Positions 9,201-16,982 of a DNA stretch of 64,000 nucleotides are shown here, piece after piece. The notes under the pieces were generated by a model that ran no database searches, was not told the DNA's origin, and saw nothing but the letters and a program-made list of their open reading frames with translations. This stretch comes from Bacteroidia bacterium (GTDB lineage: Bacteria; Bacteroidota; Bacteroidia; NS11-12g; UBA9320). Within the stretch, counting starts at the first letter, position 1; each line of letters opens with the position of its first letter. The stretch covers positions 694,198 to 758,197 of the forward strand of contig JAGYJG010000001.1 of the NCBI GenBank assembly GCA_018402155.1, read 5' to 3'. The translations under genes were made by a program, and so were the position numbers.

Positions 9201-10549
9201 ATCATTTTGCTGGCACCCTGTTTTGCTATTTTTTCGGTTTCTTCCTTTATTTGCGCTATGCCAAGTGTACTTAGGTAAGCACCAGAAGAGGTGAGTTTGT
9301 AGGCAATATATTCTACAATAATGACAGCTCCATCTATGATAATACCAAAGTCTATGGCACCCAAGCTCATAAGATTGGCATCGATGCCAAAAATGTACAT
9401 TAATGACAGTGCAAAGAATAAGCACAACGGGATTACAGAGGCTACTACCAATCCACTTCGCCAGCTACCTAGCATAAACACTACAACAAAAAGTACGATG
9501 AGAAAGCCTAGTATTAGATTTTCTGTAACGGTGTAGGTAGTTTTTGCTATTAATTCGCTGCGTTCTAAAATAGGATTTATGAATACTCCCTCAGGTAGTG
9601 TTTTTTGTGTTTCGGCCACACGTTTTTTTACGGCTTTCATCACCTCATTGGCATTTGCACCTTTTAGCATCATTATTTGCCCCATTACTTTTTCTCCTTC
9701 TCCGTTTGCGGTTATAGCACCAAAACGTGTCGCCGATCCTAGTTTTACTTCTGCTATGTTTCGCACAAAAATGGGTTGCCCATCAATCTGTGATACTACT
9801 ATCTGTTCTATTTCTGCTATATTGCCTATGAGTCCTTCTCCACGAATAAAATAACTTTGACTATTTTTCTCAATGTATCCTCCACCTGCTACTGAATTAT
9901 TAGCTTGCATAGCAATGTAAACTGCTGATATACTTATATTTAGGCTGATTAGTTTTGCAGGGTCTATTGCTACTTCATATTGCTTAAGTTGGCCGCCCCA
10001 GGTATTCACTTCTACCACGCCGGGTATGCCAGATAATTGGCGTTTTACCTCCCAATCTTGTAAAGTACGCAATTCCATAATAGAATATTTGTCTTCGTAT
10101 CCTGGCTTTGTGTCTAGCACGTATTGATAAATTTCACCCAAGCCTGTTGTAATGGGACCCATAAATGGTGTTCCGAATCCTGCAGGTATTTTTTCTGAGG
10201 CGCTAGCTATTTTTTCCGCTATAAGCTGACGAGGTAGGTAGGTGCCCATTTTCTCTTCAAACACGATGGTGACAACAGACAATCCAAATTTGGATATAGA
10301 GCGTATTTCTTCTACTCCCGGTAAGTTTGCCATTTCTAGCTCTACCGGCGTTGTTATAAATTGCTCTATATCAGCAGTTGATAGATTGCGCGAGGTGGTG
10401 ATTACCTGCACCTGATTATTGGTGATATCTGGCACAGCTCCTATCGGTATCTGGGTAATGGAAAAAATCCCAAACCCGACTATAAATAGGGCCATAAGCC
10501 CTACGATTAGTTTATTCTTTAAAGAATAATGTATTATAGTGTCTAACAT
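6233..10549 (-). CDS. czcA: CzcA-type heavy-metal RND pump fused to a TolC-like outer membrane factor
   Basis: A 1438-residue fusion starting at ATG 10547-10549 (MLDTIIHYSLKNKLIVG, the usual CzcA start). An earlier in-frame ATG at 10597 adds 16 residues and is less likely. Residues 1 to about 1030 are a complete HME-RND proton/cation antiporter. Helix 4 carries DFGIIIDGAVIIVEY (D400, D406, E413), the proton-relay signature of CzcA/CnrA-type pumps for Zn, Co, Cd or Ni rather than CusA-type Cu/Ag pumps. Residues from about 1050 onwards (near 7360 down to 6236) form an outer-membrane efflux protein of about 400 residues with long coiled helices. The junction holds a signal-peptide-like segment (STAVIGLLLIGFSATAQ). 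The usual separate CzcC gene is absent. First large gene of a pump-adaptor operon; such fusions are known in Bacteroidota. Confidence 0.9.
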   Translation of the reverse strand: MLDTIIHYSLKNKLIVGLMALFIVGFGIFSITQIPIGAVPDITNNQVQVITTSRNLSTADIEQFITTPVELEMANLPGVEEIRSISKFGLSVVTIVFEEKMGTYLPRQLIAEKIASASEKIPAGFGTPFMGPITTGLGEIYQYVLDTKPGYEDKYSIMELRTLQDWEVKRQLSGIPGVVEVNTWGGQLKQYEVAIDPAKLISLNISISAVYIAMQANNSVAGGGYIEKNSQSYFIRGEGLIGNIAEIEQIVVSQIDGQPIFVRNIAEVKLGSATRFGAITANGEGEKVMGQIMMLKGANANEVMKAVKKRVAETQKTLPEGVFINPILERSELIAKTTYTVTENLILGFLIVLFVVVFMLGSWRSGLVVASVIPLCLFFALSLMYIFGIDANLMSLGAIDFGIIIDGAVIIVEYIAYKLTSSGAYLSTLGIAQIKEETEKIAKQGASKMMNSAIFGQLIIILVFLPVLSLSGVEGKMFVPMALAFCFALLGAMFLCFTYVPVAASLLLKPDNNLKNSWNNQMMRVIENIYRPAIKWALEHKKTVLIASLFLLLFTGILFSKMGGEFVPTLDEGDFVIQPVLKTGTSLSKTIEITTEIEKILATFPEVDQTVSRIGAAEVPTDPMSMEESDVIIKLKPKKMWTTATTKDELADAFKAKLMNIPGVDFEFTQPIEMRFNELITGVRTDLAIKIFGEDLRVLAAKAAEIKNVIQNVEGAADISVEKTEGLPQMNVKLNRRAISRYGMSADDVNDAIEMAFAGKVAGVVFEGERRFDLVIRNAANKRATLSDLGQTYVTAPSGLQIPINQLAEVSYTNGPAKISRDDTKRRIVLGINVRNRDLESVVSEVQNLISTKIKLPPGYRITYGGQFENLQNAKDRLLIVVPLALLLIFILLYFAIGTVLEAILVFTAIPLSVVGGVVFLYLRDLPFSISAGIGFIALFGIAVLNGIVLIEEFKQLKNNKNMTTNERVITGTIHRLRPVLLTAMAAALGFLPMAFSTLAGAEVQRPLATVVIGGLFSATLLTLFVLPVLYSIFDQRKFKLKIKSTAVIGLLLIGFSATAQDGRVITLEEAYTIALHNNKMLKQQDLEIEKAVFQAKNNYKGDKTNFYYSYDENNISENGLPIDVFGVSQTIEFPTVYTKTKALNKAKIEVHKSYKELQKFELHKEVTVAFYTIQYSEKQVRIYTYLDSIFEKFSQAAKRRHELGEINELETLLAQSKYQEQKSLLAQSQADLKMAYLKLRQLLQTDEIFLVSPAEINLTPSTQRAITTAPTYQLIQSYSEQVNKSLSLSKHQFFPDLQASYFQGTNDGPAAKMYRGVQAGIAVPLFYGAQRTALNSAKLAQKSIELQEENYLLTYNNKALQLKELLLKYEISIDLYTQTLQKLSESILQTAITSYEVGEMSYPTLITSMEEAKQIEMNYLENLRNYNNTAIQIQFLN

Positions 10550-10667
10550 TTTTTTTAATGGTTTTAATAGAAATAATTGTGTATGCAGAATTTCCACTGT
10601 TGTGGTTTTCTGTGAAAAATAAAACTAGAGCTATGAAAAAATAGGGAATAAAAAAATTCCTAAAAAG

Positions 10668-11042
10668 CTAAACAAAAGGAGGACCTCTGAAATAGGTTTG
10701 GTGCCAAAAATGATTTGCAGGAGAGAACCACTCCGAAAAAAGTGGGTATATTGTTTTAATATTCTCTGTTCTTTTTTCTGAAAACACAACATAGCTCAAC
10801 AAAAAGTGAATAGGAGCATCAGATAAGTTTAATTCATTGGCGTGCTCAAAGTTTTCTAAGTGGTCGCCACCCAAATCTATATGAAAAGACAACTGTAAGA
10901 AGTCTAACAGACTATTGGCTTTCTGATGTTCTGCACTATGCAGCGTTTCATCCAACTCTGAATGATGGGTATGAGGTAGCGTATTGTGTAAAAACAATAA
11001 GCCAACTGCCAAAACCAATAATATGAAACGTATTTGTTTGAT
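10668..11042 (-). CDS. Small exported His-rich protein upstream of the metal pump; start codon probably ATC
   Basis: An envelope protein of about 124 residues with an N-terminal hydrophobic segment followed by LPHTHHSELDE and further His/Asp/Glu (FHIDLGGDHLENFEHA), ending GPPFV. Its place at the head of the czcA-czcB set suggests a metal-binding or accessory role. The family is not one I can name. Start problem: the only standard start codon is TTG at 11018, which removes the basic N-terminus of the signal peptide. In frame upstream lies ATC (11040-11042) followed by KQIRFILLVLAVGLLF, a textbook signal sequence, and then, further up, a stop at 11061-11063. No ATG exists in this interval. A TACCTTTG box ends at 11048. 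I prefer the ATC start. Confidence 0.6.
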   Translation of the reverse strand: MKQIRFILLVLAVGLLFLHNTLPHTHHSELDETLHSAEHQKANSLLDFLQLSFHIDLGGDHLENFEHANELNLSDAPIHFLLSYVVFSEKRTENIKTIYPLFSEWFSPANHFWHQTYFRGPPFV

Positions 11043-11047
11043 ATAAA

Positions 11048-11055
11048 CAAAGGTA
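11048..11055 (-). promoter_or_regulatory. -7 promoter box of the metal-efflux operon
   Basis: On the minus strand the bases read TACCTTTG, a perfect match to the Bacteroidota -7 consensus TAnnTTTG. Transcription would begin near 11041-11043, right at the proposed ATC start of the small His-rich protein, so the mRNA may be leaderless or nearly so. Confidence 0.55.
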
Positions 11056-11238
11056 TATTTTCAAATTTAAAAATGAGTTAAAAATATTTTTTTACGAAAA
11101 ATGAGGTTATCAGGTCTAGGTCTTGCGCTAAATGTATTTGATCATTTTTTGAAGTTTTAGATTTAAGTAAAATGAGGCGAAGCAAGTTTATTAAAGAGTA
11201 GTAAAAAAAACTGCGCAAATGGCAATATCTTCCGACAC

Positions 11239-11271
11239 TTTGTCACAAACTGCTCTTTGGTCTGTACTTTG
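11239..11271 (+). promoter_or_regulatory. Probable promoter of htpG
   Basis: TTTG at 11239-11242 (-33 element) and TACTTTG at 11265-11271 (-7 element with one base missing) are about 22 bp apart, 44 bp before the htpG ATG. No CIRCE-like inverted repeat is seen. Confidence 0.4.
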
Positions 11272-11314
11272 ATAGATGGATATCAAACGTTCAAATTAAT
11301 AAATATAATAGATT

Positions 11315-13120
11315 ATGCAAAAAGGAAAAGTTTCAGTAAACACGGAGAATATATTTCCCATCATTAAAAAATTTCTATACACAGACAACGAGATTTTTTT
11401 GAGAGAGTTAATCTCAAATGCTACAGATGCGACAAATAAGTTGAAAGTACTTAGTCAACGAGGAGAAACCTCTGGTGAACTTGGCGATCTTACCATAAAA
11501 GTGTCGATAGACGAGGCCAAAAAAACGCTGACGATAAGCGATAGCGGCTTAGGAATGACTGCAGAAGAAATAGATAAATACATCAATCAAATTGCTTTTT
11601 CAGGCGCAGAGGAGTTTGTAGAGAAATTTAAGGATACAAAAGAAGATGCCAATATCATTGGGCATTTTGGTTTAGGATTTTACTCTAGTTATATGGTGGC
11701 TGACAAAGTAGAAATAAACTCGCTTAGCCACACCGAGGGAGCAGAACCTGCCAAGTGGGTATGCGAGGGGAGCACAGATTTTAAAATAACAAAAGGCAAG
11801 CGAAAAACTCGAGGAACAGATATTATTTTGCACGTTAATGAGGAAAATAGTGAGTTTCTACAAAAATGGAAAATACAAGAATTACTAAATAAATATTGCA
11901 AGTTTTTGCCTATACCTATTCAGTTTGACGATAAAGTTATAAATGAAATTGCACCACTTTGGAAAAAAAATCCAAGCGATTTAAAGGAGGAGGATTATAC
12001 TGAATTTTATAGTACCCTTTATCCTATGAGTGAGCCGCCTTTGTTTTGGATTCATCTCAATGTAGATTACCCGTTTAACCTCACTGGAGTACTCTATTTT
12101 CCGAAAATAAAAAAGGAAATAGATCCGAGTAGAAATAAAATACAGCTCTACAGCAATCAGGTGTATGTGACAGATAATGTAGAAGATATAGTACCAGAGT
12201 ACCTCATGCTGCTTCACGGTGTGATAGATAGCCCAGATATACCTCTAAACGTGAGTAGAAGTAGCCTACAAGCAGATGGAGCCGTAAAAAAAATAACAAG
12301 CCATATTAGCAAAAAAGTTGCTGACAAACTTGCTGAGCTTCACAAAGCAGATTTTGAAGATTATAAGGCAAAATGGCACAACATGAGCATCTTTGTAAAA
12401 TATGGTATGCTCTCCGATGATAAGTTTTATGACCGAGCAAAGGGCATCTGCTTACTACAGAATACTGACAAAGTATATAGCAGTATAGAAGAATATATTG
12501 CTAAAATAGAGCCAAATCAAACCGATAAAAACGGCAACAAAATAGGTCTTTACACAAACGATGCAGATAAACAACACAGTTTTGTGGAAGCTGCTAAAGC
12601 TAAAGGTTACGATGTACTCTTACTAGATGAGGTGATAGACAATCATTTTATTAGTAATTTGGAACAAAAAAACGAGAAGTTTCAGCTAAAAAGAGTAGAC
12701 GCAGATACCGCCGGAAAACTAATAGATAAGGATGATAAAACAGAAAGTGTACTAAGTGATGACGAAGTAGCGAATCTAAAAACAGCATTTGAAACCGCGG
12801 TAGATAAAGATAAATATACAATAACTACCGAGGTTATGAGTCCAGATGAAGCATTTGTAACAATAACTCGAAGTGAGTGGGAGAGACGGATGAGTGAGAT
12901 GGGCGGTATGGGCGGCATGCAAATGTTTGGGCAAATGCCAGAAAAGTATTCGGTAGCCATTAATACAAATCACAATCTAGCGACCAAAGTACTACAAGCA
13001 GATGCTGACGAACAAAAAACGCTAATGAGCAAAGCAATTGACCTTGCAAAACTTTCTCAAAACCTACTTACCGGAAAAGAGTTGAGTGATTTTGTCAAAA
13101 AACAAATGGCAAGCTTGTAA
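11315..13120 (+). CDS. htpG: Molecular chaperone HtpG (Hsp90)
   Basis: A 601-residue bacterial Hsp90, an ATP-driven cytosolic chaperone dimer. The GHKL ATPase domain is clear: RELISNATDA with catalytic E31 and N35, SDSGLGMT, and GHFGLGFYSSYMVADKVE, with GTDIILHV closing the nucleotide pocket. The middle domain (LFWIHLNVDYPFNLTGVLYFP, then the arginine-bearing NVSRSSLQ motif) and the C-terminal dimerisation domain follow. The length is near the usual 600-630 residues. Start at ATG 11315. Monocistronic, with a hairpin terminator directly downstream. Confidence 0.96.
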   Translation: MQKGKVSVNTENIFPIIKKFLYTDNEIFLRELISNATDATNKLKVLSQRGETSGELGDLTIKVSIDEAKKTLTISDSGLGMTAEEIDKYINQIAFSGAEEFVEKFKDTKEDANIIGHFGLGFYSSYMVADKVEINSLSHTEGAEPAKWVCEGSTDFKITKGKRKTRGTDIILHVNEENSEFLQKWKIQELLNKYCKFLPIPIQFDDKVINEIAPLWKKNPSDLKEEDYTEFYSTLYPMSEPPLFWIHLNVDYPFNLTGVLYFPKIKKEIDPSRNKIQLYSNQVYVTDNVEDIVPEYLMLLHGVIDSPDIPLNVSRSSLQADGAVKKITSHISKKVADKLAELHKADFEDYKAKWHNMSIFVKYGMLSDDKFYDRAKGICLLQNTDKVYSSIEEYIAKIEPNQTDKNGNKIGLYTNDADKQHSFVEAAKAKGYDVLLLDEVIDNHFISNLEQKNEKFQLKRVDADTAGKLIDKDDKTESVLSDDEVANLKTAFETAVDKDKYTITTEVMSPDEAFVTITRSEWERRMSEMGGMGGMQMFGQMPEKYSVAINTNHNLATKVLQADADEQKTLMSKAIDLAKLSQNLLTGKELSDFVKKQMASL

Positions 13121-13140
13121 TAGTTCTTAAAAATTAAGCA

Positions 13141-13185
13141 AAGTCGATGAGTGGGGAGCTTTGTTTCCTGCACATCGACTTTTTA
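13141..13185 (+). terminator. Intrinsic terminator after htpG
   Basis: A 9-bp perfect stem, AAGTCGATG (13141-13149) and CATCGACTT (13173-13181), is followed by a T-run. It starts 20 bp after the htpG stop codon. Confidence 0.75.
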
Positions 13186-13280
13186 ATTTATTAGCTTATG
13201 GCCACCATAAAATTGGGTTTTTTTGGTATAAAAAAATACAAGGCTTACTTTTAATAATCTCATGAGCCAAACAATATTTT

Positions 13281-13308
13281 TTTGGGAGGTCTATGAGATT
13301 TAACTTTG
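13281..13308 (+). promoter_or_regulatory. Consensus Bacteroidota promoter of the amidase gene
   Basis: TTTG at 13281-13284 (-33) and TAACTTTG at 13301-13308 (-7) are separated by 16 bp. The predicted start of transcription, near 13313, leaves a leader of only about six bases before ATG 13319. Confidence 0.6.
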
Positions 13309-13318
13309 TCAAATTAAT

Positions 13319-14074
13319 ATGCAGGTAGTCATTGTACAGTTTCCTATTTTGTCAAAAAATAAACAAGGTAATATTGACCAAATTGAAAAGCTTTTGGTTA
13401 ATATAAAAGCCGATCTTATTGTTCTTCCTGAAATGTTTAATACCGGATTTTTTACGGATGATATTTCGCTCGCTGAAGAAATGAATGGGCCTACCCTGAA
13501 TTGGATGTTAGATTTTTCAGAAAAGTCTCAAAATGCTGTCTGCGGCAGCTTGCTTTGCAAAGAGAGTAATATCATTTTTAATCGTTTCTTGATGGTAAAT
13601 AAGGGCGAAATTGTAGGCCACTATGACAAGATTCATTTGTTTTCTATGTCTAAAGAACATGAGACAGTAACTGCTGGTAATACAAAAGTTGATGTGGTGA
13701 TTAATGGCTGGAAAATTAGACCAATTATATGCTATGACTTACGTTTTCCATATACCACGTTTAATGATTCAGCTTATGATTTATTAATCAATGTTGCAAG
13801 CTGGCCAAGCCAGCGAATTACGCATTGGGATAGCTTGTTGCAGGCGCGAGCAATCGAAAATCAAGCATATGTAATCGGATGCAATAGGGTAGGAGAGCAA
13901 ACTATAGGCAATGGCGAGAATATTTTCTATCCTGGACACAGCTCCGTTTATTTACCCGATGGAAAAATTCTAGCTCACGCAGTAAAAGAAGAAGTAATAC
14001 GTGTAGTTTTAGACAAACAAATACTGCAAGACACTCGCACACGCCTTCCATTTTTGCAAGACAGAAGACTTTAG
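13319..14074 (+). CDS. Nitrilase-superfamily amidase (omega-amidase / YafV type)
   Basis: A 251-residue carbon-nitrogen hydrolase. The catalytic triad is visible: E38 in VLPEMFNTGF, K104 in HYDKIHLF and C138 in PIICYDLRFP. The LPEMFNTGF and CYDLRFP contexts are those of the YafV/Nit2 omega-amidase branch, which hydrolyses alpha-ketoglutaramate or alpha-ketosuccinamate, clearing products of glutamine transamination and methionine salvage. The length is typical (about 255). Start at ATG 13319 just behind a consensus promoter. It is followed 76 bp later by map, which has its own promoter, so the two are not clearly one operon. Cytosolic. Confidence 0.85.
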   Translation: MQVVIVQFPILSKNKQGNIDQIEKLLVNIKADLIVLPEMFNTGFFTDDISLAEEMNGPTLNWMLDFSEKSQNAVCGSLLCKESNIIFNRFLMVNKGEIVGHYDKIHLFSMSKEHETVTAGNTKVDVVINGWKIRPIICYDLRFPYTTFNDSAYDLLINVASWPSQRITHWDSLLQARAIENQAYVIGCNRVGEQTIGNGENIFYPGHSSVYLPDGKILAHAVKEEVIRVVLDKQILQDTRTRLPFLQDRRL

Positions 14075-14103
14075 ATTTTAGCTAAAGCTATATAGGCAAA
14101 AAG

Positions 14104-14135
14104 TTTGACATTGACAAATCATCTGTCTACCTTTG
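14104..14135 (+). promoter_or_regulatory. map: Consensus Bacteroidota promoter of map
   Basis: TTTG at 14104-14107 (-33) and TACCTTTG at 14128-14135 (-7) are separated by 20 bp, 15 bp before the ATG. Both boxes match the consensus exactly. Confidence 0.65.
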
Positions 14136-14150
14136 CGAAAGCTTTAGTTT

Positions 14151-14930
14151 ATGGCCATCAAAATAAAATCCAAAGAACAAATAGAGGGCATCCGTAAGGC
14201 CTCTATACTGTCTGCAAATGTATTAAAACACTTAGAGCAGTTTGTAGTAGCTGGAAACACGACGAAATTTATAAACGATAAAGCATTAGAATATATAACC
14301 CTCCATGGGGCAAAGTCAGCAACTTTAGGGTATAAGACGCACGGATCTCCTGCTTTTAGTGGTGCGGTATGTACGAGTGTGAATGAGGTGATATGTCACG
14401 GTGTGCCAAACGATTACGTTCTCAAAGATGGTGATATTTTGAATGTAGATGTTACCACTATACTAAACGGATACTACGGAGATACATGCAGAATGTACTC
14501 TGTAGGACAAATTTCTGAAAATGCCCAAAATTTGATAGACGTCACCCGAGAGTGTTTGGCTATAGGAGTAAAAGAGTGTAGACCAGGAAATAGGTTTGGA
14601 AACATCGGATACGAAATACAACGCTACGCCGAATCAAAAGGTTACGGAGTAGTTTGGCAGTTTTGTGGTCATGGCGTAGGGCTGAAGTTTCATGAAGAAC
14701 CTGAGATAAGTCATGTAGGTGAAAAAAATACAGGAAAAAAAATGAAACCAGGCATGGTATTTACCATAGAGCCCATGATAAATGAGGGAGTAGCTGAGTG
14801 TATTATAGACAAAGGTGATGGTTGGACAGCTCGCACTCGAGATTATAAACTCTCGGCACAGTTTGAGCACACAATTGTAATTACCGAAGACGGTTGTGAG
14901 TGCCTTACTGACGTGTTTGGAGAGTTTTGA
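14151..14930 (+). CDS. map: Type I methionine aminopeptidase
   Basis: A 259-residue cytosolic metalloprotease that removes the N-terminal methionine from nascent proteins. All five metal ligands are present: D100 and D111 (NVDVTT...GYYGDTCR), H174 (FCGHGVG), E207 (FTIEPMI) and E239 (QFEHTIVIT). The substrate-site His is in ICHGVPN (H83). The length is standard for type I enzymes without an N-terminal extension. Start at ATG 14151, supported by the promoter ending 15 bp upstream. Confidence 0.96.
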   Translation: MAIKIKSKEQIEGIRKASILSANVLKHLEQFVVAGNTTKFINDKALEYITLHGAKSATLGYKTHGSPAFSGAVCTSVNEVICHGVPNDYVLKDGDILNVDVTTILNGYYGDTCRMYSVGQISENAQNLIDVTRECLAIGVKECRPGNRFGNIGYEIQRYAESKGYGVVWQFCGHGVGLKFHEEPEISHVGEKNTGKKMKPGMVFTIEPMINEGVAECIIDKGDGWTARTRDYKLSAQFEHTIVITEDGCECLTDVFGEF

Positions 14931-15054
14931 TATAGAATTTAGCTCGACTTTATTACATACTTTTGATTCCTGAATTTATCTCCTTTTTTTATGTTTCCTA
15001 ACATAGTTTTTTAAAAACAAGAATAATGACAAACAAGGTTTACGATACTGAAGC

Positions 15055-16542
15055 ATGAACGCATTTCTTATAGAACGATTGGCTATTGAGCTACGAATTC
15101 TTCTCGGTGGAAAACGTTTGGATGAGGCTTTTACTACCTCCCAGTTTGATACTCATTTAGTATTTGAAGATCTAGCCATAAAAATAAGCTTTTTTCAAGG
15201 ACAAGCCTATTTTCAGTTGCCAGATTTATTAAAACTGCAAAAAAAAAACAGATTACAATCCTTTAAAACTGCTAAAGGTAATAAAGTAATAGATGTAATT
15301 AGCTATCCGTACGATCGTAGATTTGATATACTATTGGAACATGGGGATATTTTAGCTTTTTATCTCTTTGGTAAATTTGGGCAGATTACACACTACTGTA
15401 ACAATCTGTGGCAAGAGACTTTTCCTTCAAAAAGTTCCAAAATAGAGGTATATGAAAAAACTATTAACCAACCGTGGGAGAGGAGTTTGAATGAACTCAA
15501 ATTTCTAAGCAAAGAGGATAAGGAATTACTTTATAACTGTAATTTTGATGATAAAACCATAAAAGAGAGGGAAAAACTACTTGACAAGCACAAAAGTAAT
15601 GTTTTAAAAAAGAGGCTGTATGTAAATAAAAATCCTCAGAAATATACCCTAGACTATGAGCAGGGAGAAAATTCAATAGCCTATTTTGATAGTGTTCTGG
15701 ACGCACTAGACCAGTACGCACGGTTATACATTGCGCATCAGGTGTATAATCAAACTAAGAATGCACATATCGGTCAGCTTCTCAAGGAGTTGTTGGTTCT
15801 AGAAAAAAAATTAGGTGCTGCAGAGAAAAGACTGTCAGAACTCAATAGAGCTAGTACATATAAAGAAAAAGCAGATTTGTTAATGGCAAATATGTGGCAA
15901 ATACATAGAGGTACAAAAACGGTCAAATTAAAAAGTTTTTATGGCGAAAAGGAAGTAGAGATTAAACTGCAAGAATCACTCACCCCTCAAGCCAATGCGG
16001 AGCGCTATTACACGAAGGCCAAAAACGAGAGTAAACAACGCGCTTTTGCCCATAAAAATAAAGAAGATATACGAATCTTGTATAATGAGAAAAAATTGGA
16101 AATGCTTGCTTTTGAGCAAATAGACAGCCTAAAAGTATTGCGCAAAGAAGTCGAAATAAAAGTAGCAAAGAAGGATGTCCGATTGCCATACAAAACTACG
16201 GTAGTAGACGGATTTGAAATCCGTATAGGCAAAGGAGCCAAAGATAATGACGAGTTGCTGAGGCGCTATACCACTAAAACAGATATATGGCTGCATGCCA
16301 AAAATGTAAGTGGTAGCCATGTTATTATCCGTAATCCGGGCGATTCAAAAATTCCACAGACTACTTTAGAAAAGGTAGCATCTATAGCAGCTTTTTATAG
16401 TAAGGCAAAAAGTGAAGGACTAGCGGCGGTTATATTCACCTCGCGCAAGTATATCCGAAAACCAAAGGGCGCTACCCCTGGATTGGTAAAAGTTGAGAAA
16501 GAAGAAGTGATGCTCGTAGAGCCACGAAACTATTCATATTAA
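15055..16542 (+). CDS. NFACT-family protein (Rqc2/RqcH-like ribosome quality-control factor)
   Basis: A 495-residue NFACT protein. The NFACT-N region (1 to about 190) keeps the Asp-Arg pair (D87-R88 in YPYDRRFDI) at the position where Rqc2/RqcH need it for aminoacyl-tRNA handling, and it has a KFGQIT segment like the family's GRHSNI. A coiled-coil middle (about 225-330, LLKELLVLEKKLGAAEKRL) follows. The NFACT-R domain (about 375-495) then shows DIWLHAKNVSGSHVIIR and IRKPKGATPGLV. In other bacteria RqcH binds stalled 50S subunits and adds alanine tails. The Bacteroidota form is diverged and the activity here is inferred. Start at ATG 15055. It stands alone between map and tRNA-Met. Confidence 0.82.
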   Translation: MNAFLIERLAIELRILLGGKRLDEAFTTSQFDTHLVFEDLAIKISFFQGQAYFQLPDLLKLQKKNRLQSFKTAKGNKVIDVISYPYDRRFDILLEHGDILAFYLFGKFGQITHYCNNLWQETFPSKSSKIEVYEKTINQPWERSLNELKFLSKEDKELLYNCNFDDKTIKEREKLLDKHKSNVLKKRLYVNKNPQKYTLDYEQGENSIAYFDSVLDALDQYARLYIAHQVYNQTKNAHIGQLLKELLVLEKKLGAAEKRLSELNRASTYKEKADLLMANMWQIHRGTKTVKLKSFYGEKEVEIKLQESLTPQANAERYYTKAKNESKQRAFAHKNKEDIRILYNEKKLEMLAFEQIDSLKVLRKEVEIKVAKKDVRLPYKTTVVDGFEIRIGKGAKDNDELLRRYTTKTDIWLHAKNVSGSHVIIRNPGDSKIPQTTLEKVASIAAFYSKAKSEGLAAVIFTSRKYIRKPKGATPGLVKVEKEEVMLVEPRNYSY

Positions 16543-16644
16543 AAGTTTTTAGAGGATTTTTAGAAATAGGGCGCTTAAAATTCAAAAAAATCAATCAACT
16601 AAGTTTGTGGTAGCAAATAAAAAATTATTTTTGCACCCCCTTAT

Positions 16645-16718
16645 GGCGGGATAGCTCAGATGGTTAGAGCGTCGGATTCATAACCCGGAGGTCGGCAGTT
16701 CGATTCTGCTTCCCGCTA
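16645..16718 (+). tRNA. tRNA-Met (CAT)
   Basis: A 74-nt cloverleaf. The acceptor arm GGCGGGA pairs with TCCCGCT, the D arm is GCTC...GAGC, the anticodon CAT lies in loop TTCATAA, and the T arm has GTTCGATTC. The discriminator is A and CCA is not encoded. The first acceptor pair is G-U and the arm is fully paired, which fits an elongator rather than an initiator tRNA. Confidence 0.93.
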
Positions 16719-16724
16719 CTTTTA

Positions 16725-16765
16725 CCCTTTAAAGATCCTTTTCTCAGACTTTAAAGGGCTTTTTC
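16725..16765 (+). terminator. Terminator after tRNA-Met
   Basis: A 10-bp perfect stem, CCCTTTAAAG (16725-16734) with CTTTAAAGGG (16749-16758), is followed by CTTTTTC. Confidence 0.8.
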
Positions 16766-16968
16766 ATAATTGTTTGTCAAGTGGCGGAAGATTTTTCTTC
16801 AGTTCTGGTTTATTTTTACAAAGCGCTGGGGTAAAAAAAATAATCAAATCTCTGTTCTTTAAATTGTTTAACGATCAGTATGAAATTATTTTTTGACTCG
16901 GAAATCGTTTACTTTCATTTTTTGCTACAAAATCTTTTTAATGTGCCATAAATTGTCGTAAAGCAGTA

Positions 16969-16976
16969 TATTTTTG
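16969..16976 (+). promoter_or_regulatory. -7 box of the heptose operon
   Basis: TATTTTTG matches TAnnTTTG exactly and ends 6 bp before the ATG at 16983, so the transcript should be leaderless or nearly so. It also rules out the TTG at 16974 as a start, because that codon lies inside the box. Confidence 0.5.
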
Positions 16977-16982
16977 CCCAAT

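Noticed and set aside
16974-16982. TTG start for the heptose kinase three codons upstream
   Set aside because: The TTG is part of the -7 promoter box TATTTTTG; ATG 16983 fits the family N-terminus.
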